A DNA stretch of 64,000 nt from Bradyrhizobium ottawaense (GTDB lineage Bacteria; Pseudomonadota; Alphaproteobacteria; Rhizobiales; Xanthobacteraceae), in NCBI RefSeq assembly GCF_900099825.1, contig NZ_LT629693.1:4227001-4291000 (forward strand). The letters are read 5' to 3'. The notes beneath the pieces were generated by a model, which saw only the letters and a program-made list of their open reading frames with translations, was not told where the DNA came from and did no database searches. Positions 52,252-61,619 of the stretch are shown one piece after another. Both the position numbers and the translations under genes were made by a program. Numbering within the stretch: position 1 is the first letter of the stretch; each line of letters begins with the position of its first letter.

Positions 52252-52412
52252 GTTCCGTCCTCGCGCACCGGCATCCGCTGGCTTCATAACGCAAGATTGA
52301 TATCAGTGCGCGGTGTACGGTCAATGCCGTCGCGCGGATAATCGACGCGCGCTGGTTTCGGTCTCGCTATTGTGCAATAAGCCCGCCGAGATCGAAGTCC
52401 CGGAGAATACGA

Positions 52413-53387
52413 ATGCTTGAACTGAGCAACGAAAAGAATGTGGCGACCGCGGTCGCACCGGCATGGACAGCGGAGGCCGCATGGTCGATCTACCGGCTCC
52501 CGTTCAACGACCTGCTGTTCAAGGCGCAATCCATTCACCGGCAGCATTTCGATCCCAACCGCGTGCAGTTGAGCAAGCTGCTGAACATCAAGACCGGGGG
52601 CTGCCCGGAGGATTGCGGCTATTGCAGCCAGTCCGCGCACAATGCGACGGGCTTGGCGGCCTCGAAACTGATGGATGTCGAAAAGATCGTCACCGAGGCG
52701 CGCAAGGCCAAAGCGGCGGGCGCGACCCGTTACTGCATGGGTGCAGCCTGGCGCAATCCGAAGCCGAGGGACATGGACGCCATCGTTGAAGTCGTGGGCG
52801 CGGTGAAAACGCTCGGGCTCGAGACCTGCATGACCCTGGGTATGTTGGATCGCGAACAGTCGGATCGGCTCAGCGCGGCCGGTCTCGACTATTACAACCA
52901 CAACATCGATACATCGGAGCGCTACTATCCGCAGGTCACCTCCACGCGGACATTTTCCGACCGCCTCGACACGCTGGAAAATGTTCGCCAGTCCGGCATG
53001 AGGGTCTGTTGCGGCGGCATCCTCGGAATGGGTGAGGAAGAGGTCGACCGCGTCGATATGCTGGTGACGCTGGCCAACCTGGCTGAGCCGCCCGAAAGCG
53101 TTCCGATCAACATGCTGATTCCGATTGCCGGCACCCCGCTGGCCAACGCTGCCCCGATCGGGCCGATCGAATTCGTCAGGATCATTGCGCTGGCGCGGAT
53201 CATGATGCCGAAATCGCATGTTCGCCTGTCGGCCGGTCGCTCGGCCATGACAGACGAGATGCAGGCGCTCTGCTTCTTTGCGGGGGCCAATTCGATCTTT
53301 GTCGGCGATACCTTGCTGACCGCGGGCAATCCGGCAAACGAGGCCGACACAAAACTGTTCGATCGGCTGGGGTTGCTGCCGGCCTGA
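52413..53387 (+). CDS. bioB: Biotin synthase
   Basis: This 324-residue radical SAM enzyme converts dethiobiotin to biotin. The iron-sulfur motif [13 protein letters not shown] has Cys64, Cys68 and Cys71. Other family segments include [32 protein letters not shown], and [28 protein letters not shown]. No other bio gene lies in the window, so it is a stand-alone copy. The start is ATG 52413 in the context CGGAGAATACG. Confidence 0.96.
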   Translation: MLELSNEKNVATAVAPAWTAEAAWSIYRLPFNDLLFKAQSIHRQHFDPNRVQLSKLLNIKTGGCPEDCGYCSQSAHNATGLAASKLMDVEKIVTEARKAKAAGATRYCMGAAWRNPKPRDMDAIVEVVGAVKTLGLETCMTLGMLDREQSDRLSAAGLDYYNHNIDTSERYYPQVTSTRTFSDRLDTLENVRQSGMRVCCGGILGMGEEEVDRVDMLVTLANLAEPPESVPINMLIPIAGTPLANAAPIGPIEFVRIIALARIMMPKSHVRLSAGRSAMTDEMQALCFFAGANSIFVGDTLLTAGNPANEADTKLFDRLGLLPA

Positions 53388-53404
53388 CGCCGCGACGGCT
53401 CGCG

Positions 53405-54382
53405 CTATCCTGCCTGATACAGCCCCTTCTCCCGCGCCTGGCGGATCGCCAGTGCGGCCATCAGATCGAGCATCGGCGTCGAAAGTCCGGCGGCGCGCGC
53501 GAACGCGGCGGGTGCGCGGACCAGCACGTCGATCTCCATGGCGCGGCCGAGCTCGTAATCCTGCAGGATCGACGGCTTGTGGTCCGGCGCGGGGCCGGTG
53601 CGGCTGACGCGCTTGACCTCGGGGAAACAGGTTTGCGCGATGCTGTTGGCCTCGTCGAGCAGGCGCGGGATGACCTCGGCCAGCGAAGGATCGTCGCGGA
53701 CCCCGCGTGCGGTCTGCCCGGTCAGCGAACACAGCACCGACATCGACATGTTGGTCAGGAGTTTCGACCAGATCGTTTCCCTGATCTGCGGCACCTCCGG
53801 CGATTCGATTCTGGCCTCGTTCAGCGCCGCGCGCAGCTTTGCAATCCGATCGCCGGCGCGGTCGTCGCATTCGCCGATCAAGAGCCGGTTGCGCTCGGGC
53901 GAGAGGTTGGCGGCGATGCCGGGCGCAACGATTTCGTTGGAGGAAAAGATCACGCCGCCGATGATGCGTTCCCTGGGGATCGCGGCGCGCAGCCGTCCGC
54001 CGGGATCGAGAAAGCCGAGATCAGGCACCGGCGGATGCTTGGGGGAGAGTCCGATATCGTACCACCAGGGAATGCCGTTCTGCGCGAACACGACGGAAGT
54101 GTCGTCGCGCAGCAGCGGCTGAAGGCCGGTGGCGAGGCTGGCCACGCCAGTCGCCTTCAATGTGCTGATCACGACATCCTGTGCCCCGAGCGCTGCCGGG
54201 TCGTCGGATGCTTTCACGTTGGCCTTGAACGCGGCGTCCCCGACCCGAAGCGTCAGGCCGTTGGTCTTTGCCGCGTCGAGATGCGGGCCCCGCATCACGC
54301 AGGAGACATCGTGTCCCGCCAGCGCCAGCCGCACCGCTATGTGGCTGCCGACGGCGCCCGCACCGAAAACGCAGATACGCAT
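53405..54382 (-). CDS. 2-dehydropantoate 2-reductase family protein
   Basis: This 325-residue protein opens MRICVFGAGAVGSHIAVRLALAGHDV and has DVVISTLKATGV, VVFAQNGIPWWY and TIWSKLLTNMSMSVLCSLTG, the ketopantoate reductase pattern with an Lys and Asn in the C-domain. Compared with true PanE, the QNGIPWWY segment is expanded, as in members that act on other 2-keto acids. It differs strongly from the paralogue at 18605. It converges on bioB and is divergent from the crotonase gene. Confidence 0.86.
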   Translation of the reverse strand: MRICVFGAGAVGSHIAVRLALAGHDVSCVMRGPHLDAAKTNGLTLRVGDAAFKANVKASDDPAALGAQDVVISTLKATGVASLATGLQPLLRDDTSVVFAQNGIPWWYDIGLSPKHPPVPDLGFLDPGGRLRAAIPRERIIGGVIFSSNEIVAPGIAANLSPERNRLLIGECDDRAGDRIAKLRAALNEARIESPEVPQIRETIWSKLLTNMSMSVLCSLTGQTARGVRDDPSLAEVIPRLLDEANSIAQTCFPEVKRVSRTGPAPDHKPSILQDYELGRAMEIDVLVRAPAAFARAAGLSTPMLDLMAALAIRQAREKGLYQAG

Positions 54383-54561
54383 GGAGTTGAGGTCCTGCTG
54401 AAGGGATTGACGTGTAAGGCGCCACTTTCCACAAGCTTGCGCCGCAGCGCAACCACTGAAGCGGTTCGAGCTTGCCGCGAGGCGGAAAGTGATGGATCAA
54501 GGTCGGCGATATCAGGCATATTGCCCGGCAAACAAACGCAAGAAAACGAAAGGAAACGCCG

Positions 54562-55353
54562 ATGAGCGCCAATCCGGTCCTGTGGAGCCTCAGCGAAAAC
54601 GGTGTCGGCACGGTCACGCTCAATCGCCCCGAGGTGAACAATGCCTACGATGCCGGCCTGATCAACGGCGTGCTCGCGGCGATGGACGATCTGGGCGGCA
54701 AGCCAAATCTTCGCGTCGTGGTGCTGAAGGGCAACGGCAGGCATTTTCAGGCCGGCGCCGACCTGAAATGGATCAACGGTGTGCGGCCGAAATCGGTCGA
54801 AGAGAACGAGGTGGTGTCGCGGGCGACGTTCGAGGCGGTGCAGCGGCTCAATACCTTGCCGATCCCGACGGTAGCGCTGGTGCAGGGCGGCTGCTTCGGC
54901 GGCGGCACCGGTGTGATTTCGGCCTGCGACGTCGTGATCGCGGCCGACAATGCGCTGTTCTCGATCACCGAAGTGCGCTGGGGGCTGACGGCTGCGATCA
55001 TCATCCCGCAGCTCTGCGACGCCATTGGCGTGCGCCAGGTCCGCCGCTACGCACTAACCGGCGAGCGCTTTGGCGCGGAAGACGCGCGCCGCATCGGCCT
55101 GGTGCATGAGGTGGTGCCGCTGGCCGACCTCGAGGCCGCAGGCGCCAGGGTCGTTGAACAATTGCTCGCCAACGGTCCCGCTGCGATGGCCGAGACCAAG
55201 GCGCTGGCGCTGGAAAGTTCGTTCGGCGGCATGAGCGTCGACGATGACGCCTATGCGCGGCTGGTCAAAATGCATTCGGCGCGCCGGCAGACTGCGGAGG
55301 CGTCGGAGGGACTGGCGTCGTTTGCGGAGAAGCGCGCGGCGAACTGGAAGTAG
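54562..55353 (+). CDS. Enoyl-CoA hydratase family protein
   Basis: This 263-residue crotonase has oxyanion loops GRHFQAGADLKW and VQGGCFGGGTGVISACD, and a catalytic loop ITEVRWGLTAAII with Glu as in methylglutaconyl-CoA hydratases. ATG 54562 is preceded by AACGAAAGGAAACGCCG. A gap of 34 bases precedes the aspartate-dehydrogenase-like gene on the same strand, suggesting a shared transcript (54562-60365). The substrate is unknown. Confidence 0.86.
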   Translation: MSANPVLWSLSENGVGTVTLNRPEVNNAYDAGLINGVLAAMDDLGGKPNLRVVVLKGNGRHFQAGADLKWINGVRPKSVEENEVVSRATFEAVQRLNTLPIPTVALVQGGCFGGGTGVISACDVVIAADNALFSITEVRWGLTAAIIIPQLCDAIGVRQVRRYALTGERFGAEDARRIGLVHEVVPLADLEAAGARVVEQLLANGPAAMAETKALALESSFGGMSVDDDAYARLVKMHSARRQTAEASEGLASFAEKRAANWK

Positions 55354-55387
55354 TATTCCGCGACGCCACGAGGACAGGAGCTGCCAT

Positions 55388-56194
55388 TTGTCTTTCAAAC
55401 GCATTGCCATTGCCGGGCTGGGCGAGATCGGCAAGACCGTGGCGCGCAAGCTGGCGCAGGGGCTGCCGGGTCTCGTGCTGTCGGGTATCGCCACGCGAGA
55501 CCGAGCCAAGGCGCAGGCCTGGCTCGATCGCGAAGGCATTTCCTGTTCGCTGGTCGCGCTCGATGAGCTGCCTGAACATGCCGACCTCGTGGTCGAATGC
55601 GCGCCGGCAGCTATCCTCGATCAGATCTGCCGGCCGATGCTGAACGCGGGCAAGCAGGTCATGGTGCTGAGCGCCAGTGCGTTGCTGCCGCGCCACGATC
55701 TGATCGAACTGGCGCGTGCGCACGGCGGCCGGATCATCGTGCCGACCGGCGCCCTGATCGGCTTCGACGCGGTCTCGGCCGCCGCCGAAGGCACGATCAG
55801 CTCGGTGCAGATGATCACGCGCAAGCCGCCCAACGGCTTGGCCGGCGCGCCTTATCTGGTCGCCAACGGAATCTCGATGGATGGATTGAAGTCCGCGCTG
55901 TGCGTATTCAAAGGCTCGGCCCGCGATGCCGCAGCGGCGTTCCCGGCCAATGTCAACGTGGTCGCGGCGCTGTCGCTGGCCGGCATCGGTCCCGATCGCA
56001 CCACGATCGAGATCTGGGCCGATCCGGCGGTGACGCGCAACTGTCATCAGATCAAGGTCGAATCCGACTCGGCGAATTTTACGATGGCGATCGAGAACAT
56101 CCCCTCGGAGAATCCGAAAACCGGCCGCATCACCGCACTCTCGGCGATCGCTGCATTGCGCAAGCTCGGCTCGCCGCTGCAGGTCGGGACTTAA
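55388..56194 (+). CDS. Aspartate dehydrogenase family protein
   Basis: This 268-residue protein reads from TTG 55388 with AGGAG seven bases upstream. It has the Rossmann start RIAIAGLGEIGKTVARKLAQG, the VVECAPAAILDQICRPMLNAGKQVMVLSASALLPRHDLI middle, PTGALIGFDAVSAAAEGTISSVQMITRKPP and the late TRNCHQIKVESDSANFTMAIENIPSENPKTGRITALSAIAALRKL. This fits NadX-like L-aspartate dehydrogenases, which deaminate an amino acid using NAD(P). In this catabolic context the amine substrate could be different. Confidence 0.83.
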   Translation: MSFKRIAIAGLGEIGKTVARKLAQGLPGLVLSGIATRDRAKAQAWLDREGISCSLVALDELPEHADLVVECAPAAILDQICRPMLNAGKQVMVLSASALLPRHDLIELARAHGGRIIVPTGALIGFDAVSAAAEGTISSVQMITRKPPNGLAGAPYLVANGISMDGLKSALCVFKGSARDAAAAFPANVNVVAALSLAGIGPDRTTIEIWADPAVTRNCHQIKVESDSANFTMAIENIPSENPKTGRITALSAIAALRKLGSPLQVGT

Positions 56195-56213
56195 CCGTCA
56201 AGGAAACCGCAAT

Positions 56214-57578
56214 TTGCCTCTCAAAACCGTCACCGAACCCGCGCGCCAGATCCCGCTCTATGGCGAATACGAAGTCGTCGTGCTCGGCGGCGGGCCCGCG
56301 GGGATTGCGGCGGCGGTTGCGGCCGCCCGGGCCGGCCGCCGCACGCTGCTGATCGAACGCTACGGCTTTCTCGGCGGCATGGGCACGGCGGCCGGTGTGA
56401 CGAACTTTTGCGGCCTTCATGCCAATGTCTACGGTGAGGCGCATCGGGTGGTGCAGGGCGTGGCCTCCGATCTGCTTGCTCGGATCGACCGGCTCGGCGG
56501 GCTCAATGCGCCGCATTTGATTCTGGGCAAGATTTTCGCGCAGGCCTATGACACCGCGGCCTATAAGATCGCGGCTGACGATCTCCTGGCCGCGCACAAG
56601 GTCGATATTCTCTTTCATGCGCTCGGTGCCGGCGTGGTGATGGAGGACGACAGGCGCATCAATGTGCTGATGGTTGAAACCAAGGCCGGCCGGCAGGCGG
56701 TACGCGCGGGCATCTTCATCGACTGCTCCGGCGACGGCGATCTCGCGGCCTGGGCTGGCGCGCCGTTCGAGGTCGGCGACAATGCCGGCAGCATGCTTTT
56801 TCCTTCCATGATGCTCCGTCTCAACGGCATCGACCCGGAGAAGGCGGGCGACGCCTGGCGGACGATTCCCGCGTTGATGGAAAAGGCGGAAGCCGCAGGT
56901 ACCCATAAGTTTCCGCGCAAGGGTGCGATCGTGCGGCCGCAAAAATCAGGAATTGAGTGGCGGGTGAATTTTACCCAATTGGCCCGCGAGGACGGCAGCG
57001 CGGTCAATGGCCTCGATCCGGACCAGATGACCCGCGGCGAAATCGAGGGCCGCCGCCAGGCGGTGCAGGCGTTCGAGTTCCTGCGCACGGTGCCTGGTTT
57101 CGAGAAATCCTACATCGTCGATTTGCCGCCGCAGCTCGGCATCCGCGAAACCCGCCGCGTGGTCGGCGGCTACATGCTCTCGGGGGAGGACGTGCTGGGC
57201 TGCGCCTCGTTCGAGGATTCCATCGGCGTCAATGGCTGGCCGATGGAGCAGCATGTCGCCGGCGACGTGGTCTTCAAGTTCCCGCCGATCCCGGAATCGC
57301 GCGGGTTCAACGAATTGCCCTATCGCATGCTGGTTCCCGAAGGCGTCGACAATCTGCTGATGGCCGGCCGCTGCGCCTCGATGACCCATGACGGCCAGTC
57401 GGCGGCGCGGGTTTCCGGTGCCTGTTTCGCGATGGGGGAGGCGGTGGGCGCCGCGGCGGATCTGGCGCTGTCCGGCAATACGATTCCGCGCGACATTGCG
57501 GTGGAAAAGTTGCAACAAACGTTGAAACAACAGGGCGCCTTCATCGGGCGGGACCAGCGCGTGCCCGATGGGCTATAG
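56214..57578 (+). CDS. FAD-dependent oxidoreductase
   Basis: This 454-residue flavoprotein begins at TTG 56214 after AAGGAAA. The FAD-binding GGGPAGIAAAVAAARAGRRTLLIERYGFLGGMGTA segment and FIDCSGDGDLAAWAGAPFEVG are typical of the FAD_oxidored (PF12831-type) group. Members often oxidise or reduce small carboxylated substrates. It follows the aspartate-dehydrogenase-like gene by 19 bases and precedes a binding-protein gene by 21 bases, so it is part of one operon. No specific substrate can be given. Confidence 0.83.
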   Translation: MPLKTVTEPARQIPLYGEYEVVVLGGGPAGIAAAVAAARAGRRTLLIERYGFLGGMGTAAGVTNFCGLHANVYGEAHRVVQGVASDLLARIDRLGGLNAPHLILGKIFAQAYDTAAYKIAADDLLAAHKVDILFHALGAGVVMEDDRRINVLMVETKAGRQAVRAGIFIDCSGDGDLAAWAGAPFEVGDNAGSMLFPSMMLRLNGIDPEKAGDAWRTIPALMEKAEAAGTHKFPRKGAIVRPQKSGIEWRVNFTQLAREDGSAVNGLDPDQMTRGEIEGRRQAVQAFEFLRTVPGFEKSYIVDLPPQLGIRETRRVVGGYMLSGEDVLGCASFEDSIGVNGWPMEQHVAGDVVFKFPPIPESRGFNELPYRMLVPEGVDNLLMAGRCASMTHDGQSAARVSGACFAMGEAVGAAADLALSGNTIPRDIAVEKLQQTLKQQGAFIGRDQRVPDGL

Positions 57579-57599
57579 GTTTTTTGCGGAGGGAACGGA

Positions 57600-58604
57600 A
57601 TGAGACGGTTTGCACGGCTCGCGGTGGCGGGTTTGTTGGCGATTGTCGTTGGCGGGATCGCCCGGGCCGATGACGCGCTGAAGGCCAAGGTCGGCGTGCT
57701 CCGGCTGTCGTCGTCGGCGCCGGTGTTCATCGCGCAGGACAAGGGTTACTTCCGCGAGGCCGGGCTCGATATCGAACTGAAATTCTTCGACGCGGCGCAG
57801 CCGATCGCGGTGGCGACGACCTCGGGCGACGTCGATTTCGGCATCACGGCATTTACGGCCGGGCTCTATAATCTCGCGGGCAAGGGCACGCTAAAGGTGA
57901 TCGGCGGCATGAGCCGCGAAAAGGCCGGCTATCCCCTGATCGGCTATTTCGCCAGCAACAATGCCTATGCGGCCGGCCTGAAGACACCGAAGGATCTCGC
58001 CGGCAAGCGGATCGCGGTGACGCAGGTCGGCTCCAGCTTCCATTATTCGCTGGGTCTGCTCGCCGACAAATACGGTTTCAAGCTCGCGGACGTAAAGGTG
58101 CTGCCGCTGCAGTCGCTGTCGAATGCCGCCGCCGCCCTGAAGGGCGAGACCGTCGATGCGGCGCTGCTGCCGGTCTCGACCGCGCGCACGCTGATCGATT
58201 CCGGCGGCGCCAAGTTTCTTGGCTGGGTCGGCGACGAAACGCCGTGGCAACTGGGTGCGGTGTTCGCCTCGCCGAAGACGCTGACCCATGGCGCGCTGGT
58301 GACGAAGCTCTTGGCCGCGCTGGTGCGCGCCGATCGCGAATACCACGATGTGGTGCTGGCGTCCGTCAAGGACGGCAAGGCCGACATCAACGACAAGACC
58401 AGGCCGTTGCTCGAGATCATCGCGAAATACACCAACCTCCCGGTCGAGCAGGTGGTCGGCAATTGCGCCTATGTCGATCCCGACGGCAAGCTCGACGTCA
58501 AGAACGTCGGCAACCAGATCGCCTGGCTGCAGGAGCAGGGGTTCGTCGACAAGGGATTTTCGGCGGATGCGATCGTCGCCAAGGAATATGTGAAGGCGGA
58601 TTGA
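57600..58604 (+). CDS. ABC transporter substrate-binding protein, NMT1/SsuA type
   Basis: This 334-residue periplasmic protein has a signal peptide (LAVAGLLAIVVGGIARA) and NMT1/THI5-like landmarks: VGVLRLSSSAPVFIAQDKGYFREAGLDIELKFFDAAQPIAVATTSGDVDFGITAFTAGLY and DLAGKRIAVTQVGSSFHYSLGLLADKYGF. Such proteins bind sulfonates, pyrimidines or thiamine precursors. It precedes ATPase and permease genes after a palindrome. The ligand is unknown but likely the substrate of the upstream enzymes. Confidence 0.88.
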   Translation: MRRFARLAVAGLLAIVVGGIARADDALKAKVGVLRLSSSAPVFIAQDKGYFREAGLDIELKFFDAAQPIAVATTSGDVDFGITAFTAGLYNLAGKGTLKVIGGMSREKAGYPLIGYFASNNAYAAGLKTPKDLAGKRIAVTQVGSSFHYSLGLLADKYGFKLADVKVLPLQSLSNAAAALKGETVDAALLPVSTARTLIDSGGAKFLGWVGDETPWQLGAVFASPKTLTHGALVTKLLAALVRADREYHDVVLASVKDGKADINDKTRPLLEIIAKYTNLPVEQVVGNCAYVDPDGKLDVKNVGNQIAWLQEQGFVDKGFSADAIVAKEYVKAD

Positions 58605-58608
58605 TCTT

Positions 58609-58738
58609 ACCTCTCCCGCTTGCGGGGAGGTCGACGCACGCGATAGCGTGCGGCGGGTGGGGGAAGGTCTCTCCACTCGGCGAGCCGTGGCGGGGAGAGA
58701 CCCCCACCCCAACCCTCCCCCGCAAGCGGGAGAGGGGG
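58609..58738. repeat. Long palindrome, CTCTCCCGCTTGCGGG type, within an operon
   Basis: ACCTCTCCCGCTTGCGGGGAGG and inverted CCTCCCCCGCAAGCGGGAGAGG ends enclose GTGGGGGAAGG/CCCCCACCCC-type inner arms. It sits between the binding-protein and ATPase genes, where it could influence mRNA levels. Confidence 0.85.
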
Positions 58739-58771
58739 CGCAGCGGAGCAAGGTTTGAGAAACAGGAACCG

Positions 58772-59545
58772 ATGGACCTGATCGCCGACCATATCAGTCA
58801 CCGTTTCGGCACGCTCGAGGTGCTGGACAAGGTGTCGTTCCAGGTCGCCTCGGGCGAGGTGGTCGCGATCGTCGGTCCTTCCGGCTGCGGCAAGAGCACG
58901 CTGCTGTCGATCCTTGGCGGTCTGCTGCGGCCGAACGGAGGGCAGGCTGACCTGCGCGGCGCACCGCCGGCCGACAGCCTCAATCCGCTGACCTTCGTGT
59001 TCCAGGATTTTGCGCTGCTGCCCTGGTGCACGGTAGCGGAGAACGTCGAGTTTCCGCTGGTGCATACGGCGCTGGACGTTGCCGCGCGCGGCGCCGTCGT
59101 CGACGACGCGCTGCGCCGGACCGGATTGTCCGATTTCCGCGGCGCCTATCCCAAGCAATTGTCGGGCGGCATGCGCCAGCGCGTCGGCATCGCGCGGGCG
59201 CTCGCGGTTAAGCCCGCGATCCTGTTGATGGACGAGCCGCTGTCGGCGCTGGATTCGCAGACCCGCGAATTGCTGATGGAGGATTTCATCCGCCTGCTCG
59301 CCGACGGCGGGATGGCCGCGGTCTATGTCACGCATAATCTGGAAGAAGCCGTGCGGCTTGCCGATCGCATCGTGGTGCTGTCGCGCCGTCCCGGCCGCGT
59401 TCGCGAGGTCGTGACCATCCCGATGACCCGCGACGAGCGCGGCGGCATCGATGCGCGCGGCAAGCTGATCGGATTGCAGAACGAGCTGTGGTCGTTGATC
59501 CGCGAAGAGGCGATCGACGCCGAGCGCGAGGTCCAGCATGCTTGA
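58772..59545 (+). CDS. ABC transporter ATP-binding protein, SsuB type
   Basis: This 257-residue ATPase has Walker A GPSGCGKST (36-44), the FVFQDFALLPWCTVAENVEFPL Q-loop, signature LSGGMRQR, Walker B ILLMDEP and H-loop VTHNLEEAVRLADRIVVLSRRPGRV. That fits the nitrate/sulfonate/taurine group. The next gene (permease) starts eight bases before its end. It provides the energy for the NMT1-type binding protein. Confidence 0.93.
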   Translation: MDLIADHISHRFGTLEVLDKVSFQVASGEVVAIVGPSGCGKSTLLSILGGLLRPNGGQADLRGAPPADSLNPLTFVFQDFALLPWCTVAENVEFPLVHTALDVAARGAVVDDALRRTGLSDFRGAYPKQLSGGMRQRVGIARALAVKPAILLMDEPLSALDSQTRELLMEDFIRLLADGGMAAVYVTHNLEEAVRLADRIVVLSRRPGRVREVVTIPMTRDERGGIDARGKLIGLQNELWSLIREEAIDAEREVQHA

Positions 59546-60365
59546 CCGCGCGGCATCGCAGCAAGCAGGACCGGACGAGCAGCAAACGCGGCCGGTCGCC
59601 TTTCGCGGCGCCGGCTTCACGCCGCGCGCGGGCCGAGCTTCGGGCTGGATCGCGCTGGCGCTGGTGATTGCGTTCTGGCAGTTGGCCGGCAGCGCCGGTT
59701 GGGTCAATCCGCTGTTCCTGCCGGCACCGTCGGCGATTGCGGTCGCCATCTACAAGCTCGCGCTATCAGGCGCGCTCTGGCAGCATCTGTCGTGGTCGAT
59801 CATGCGGATCGGATCCGGCTGGGTGCTCGGCACCACAGCCGGCGTCATCGTCGGCTTCGCGATCGGACTCTCGACCCTGGCGCGCGGTGTTGGCATCACC
59901 TTCATCTCGGCGCTGTTTCCGATTCCGAAGATTGCACTGCTGCCGCTGCTGATTCTCTGGCTCGGGATCGGCGAGGAGCCGAAGATCGCGACCATTGCGC
60001 TCGGCGTGTTCTTCTCCACCGCGATCTCGGTCTATAGCGGCGTCGATGCGGTGCCGCGCAACCTGATCCGGATGGCGCAGAGCTTTAATGTGCCGTTCCA
60101 CGCCATTGTGACCCGGGTGATCTGGCCTGGCGCGATGCCCTCGATCCTCGCGGGATTCCGCATCACGGCCTCGGTCGCGCTGCTGCTCGTGGTCAGCGCC
60201 GAGATGATCGGCGCCCAATACGGCATCGGCGCCTTCGTGCTGCAGGCCGGCAACCTGATGCAGACCGATCAGCTCCTCGCCGGTGTCGTGATCCTGTCGC
60301 TGTTCGGGCTGGCGGTGAGCCGGTTGATCAACTGGCTGGAAGCGCGGTTGCTGCACTGGCGGTAG
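59538..60365 (+). CDS. ABC transporter permease, SsuC type
   Basis: This 275-residue protein has about six hydrophobic helices and the permease EAA-like loop in IRMAQSFNVPFHAIVTRVIWPGAMPSILAGFRITASVALLLVVSAEMIG. The N-terminal ~35 residues are polar. It forms the channel of the importer encoded at 57600-60365. Translation is coupled to the ATPase by an eight-base overlap. An inverted palindrome follows. Confidence 0.92.
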   Translation: MLDRAASQQAGPDEQQTRPVAFRGAGFTPRAGRASGWIALALVIAFWQLAGSAGWVNPLFLPAPSAIAVAIYKLALSGALWQHLSWSIMRIGSGWVLGTTAGVIVGFAIGLSTLARGVGITFISALFPIPKIALLPLLILWLGIGEEPKIATIALGVFFSTAISVYSGVDAVPRNLIRMAQSFNVPFHAIVTRVIWPGAMPSILAGFRITASVALLLVVSAEMIGAQYGIGAFVLQAGNLMQTDQLLAGVVILSLFGLAVSRLINWLEARLLHWR

Positions 60366-60375
60366 GGCGTCGGTT

Positions 60376-60455
60376 GTCATTCCGGGGCGATGCAAAGCAT
60401 CGAACCCGGAATCTCGAGATTCCGGGTCTGGTGCTGCGCACCATCCCGGAATGAC
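60376..60455. repeat. Intergenic palindrome, GTCATTCCGGGGCGATG type
   Basis: This is the inverted copy of the 11291-11373 element, with the same 22-base palindromic core around CTCGAG. It separates convergent genes. Confidence 0.85.
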
Positions 60456-60469
60456 GACGGAAACGACCA

Positions 60470-61510
60470 TCACGCGTTGCCGCGGTCCTCGCGGAACAGA
60501 TCCAGCTTCTGCTGCACCGGGCGGTCGGAGAAGCTGAACAGCACTGAATCGACCTCCGCCTCGTGGGTGACCCATTGCCAGCTCGGCACCACGAACAGGT
60601 CGCGCGCGCCCCACTCGAAGGTCTGATCGCCGACCCTTGTGCGGCCCTTGCCTTCGATAGCGGCGAACACGGTCGCATCGGTCGAGCGATAGCGCGCGGT
60701 TTTAAAGCCCTTCGGCAGCATCTGGATGAAGGTGCCGATGGTCGGCATCGCAAAATCGCCGGTTTCCGGATTGGAGAATTTCAGCTTCAGCCCGTGGCAG
60801 GCGTCCCATTCGTTGCGGGTCTTGGCCTGCTCCAGCGCCTCGCGGGTGTAGCTGTAGGGATAGTTGAAGATCGGTGACGTCTTCGATTTTCGCTTCTCGT
60901 CGACCGGCAGCAGATTGTGCCCGTAGCGGGCAAAGCTGTCGCCGGCGGGACGGGTGATCTTCTGCTGGTCCTCGTTGGAGCCTTCGGCAAACGACGCGTC
61001 GAAGAACTGCACCATCGGAATGTCGAGGCCGTCGAGCCAGAACATCGGCTCGGACGTTTCGTTGGAATGGTCGTGCCAGGTCATCGACGGCGTGATCACG
61101 AAGTCGCCGGGCTCCATCAAGGTGCGCTCGCCGTCGACTGCGGTTGCGGCACCCTTGCCTTCGAGCACAAACCTCAATGCCGACTGGCTGTGCCGGTGCG
61201 CCGGCGCGACGTCGCCGGGGACGACCATCTGCACGCCCGCAAACAGCGAGGTGGTGATTTTCGATTGCCCGCGCAAACCGGGATTTTCCAGCACCAGCAC
61301 CCGCCGCTCGGCTTCCTTGGCGGTGATCAGCTTGCCGGCTTCGGTCATGTAGTCGCGGATCGCGTCGAACTTCCACAAGTGAGGCCGGCAGGCAGAGCGC
61401 GGCTCAGGCGTGATCAGGTCGCCCATCACGTTCCACAGCGCGGAGAGATTTTCGCCGTCGATCTTCTTGTAGAACGCCTCGCGTTCCGGGGTCTTCTGCA
61501 CGGCTTCCAT
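60470..61510 (-). CDS. Gentisate 1,2-dioxygenase
   Basis: This 346-residue bicupin opens gentisate (2,5-dihydroxybenzoate) to maleylpyruvate using Fe(II). The first cupin carries the metal ligands in PAHRHSQSALRFVLEGKG and ...TWHDHSNET; the second repeats the fold with GRTRVGDQTFEWGARDLFVVPSWQWVTHEA. ATG 61510 begins MEAVQKTPEREAFYKKIDGENLSALWNVMGDLI, a common N-terminus for this family. It is divergent from a maleylpyruvate-isomerase-like gene. Confidence 0.92.
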   Translation of the reverse strand: MEAVQKTPEREAFYKKIDGENLSALWNVMGDLITPEPRSACRPHLWKFDAIRDYMTEAGKLITAKEAERRVLVLENPGLRGQSKITTSLFAGVQMVVPGDVAPAHRHSQSALRFVLEGKGAATAVDGERTLMEPGDFVITPSMTWHDHSNETSEPMFWLDGLDIPMVQFFDASFAEGSNEDQQKITRPAGDSFARYGHNLLPVDEKRKSKTSPIFNYPYSYTREALEQAKTRNEWDACHGLKLKFSNPETGDFAMPTIGTFIQMLPKGFKTARYRSTDATVFAAIEGKGRTRVGDQTFEWGARDLFVVPSWQWVTHEAEVDSVLFSFSDRPVQQKLDLFREDRGNA

Positions 61511-61619
61511 GTCAGCCTCCCGCCATTCTTGTGGGTCGATTTATTGACAGCATACTGACAATATGGATAGCGTCAATCACGCCATCAGCGGCAAACGACA
61601 AATTTACCGGGAGGTTCCG

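Noticed and set aside
52252..52412. Possible biotin-related riboswitch or BioR/BirA operator before bioB
   Set aside because: No conserved fold or clear palindrome was found in the gap.
52284..53870. Minus-strand frame opposite biotin synthase
   Set aside because: BioB has all radical SAM landmarks; the antisense frame is compositional.
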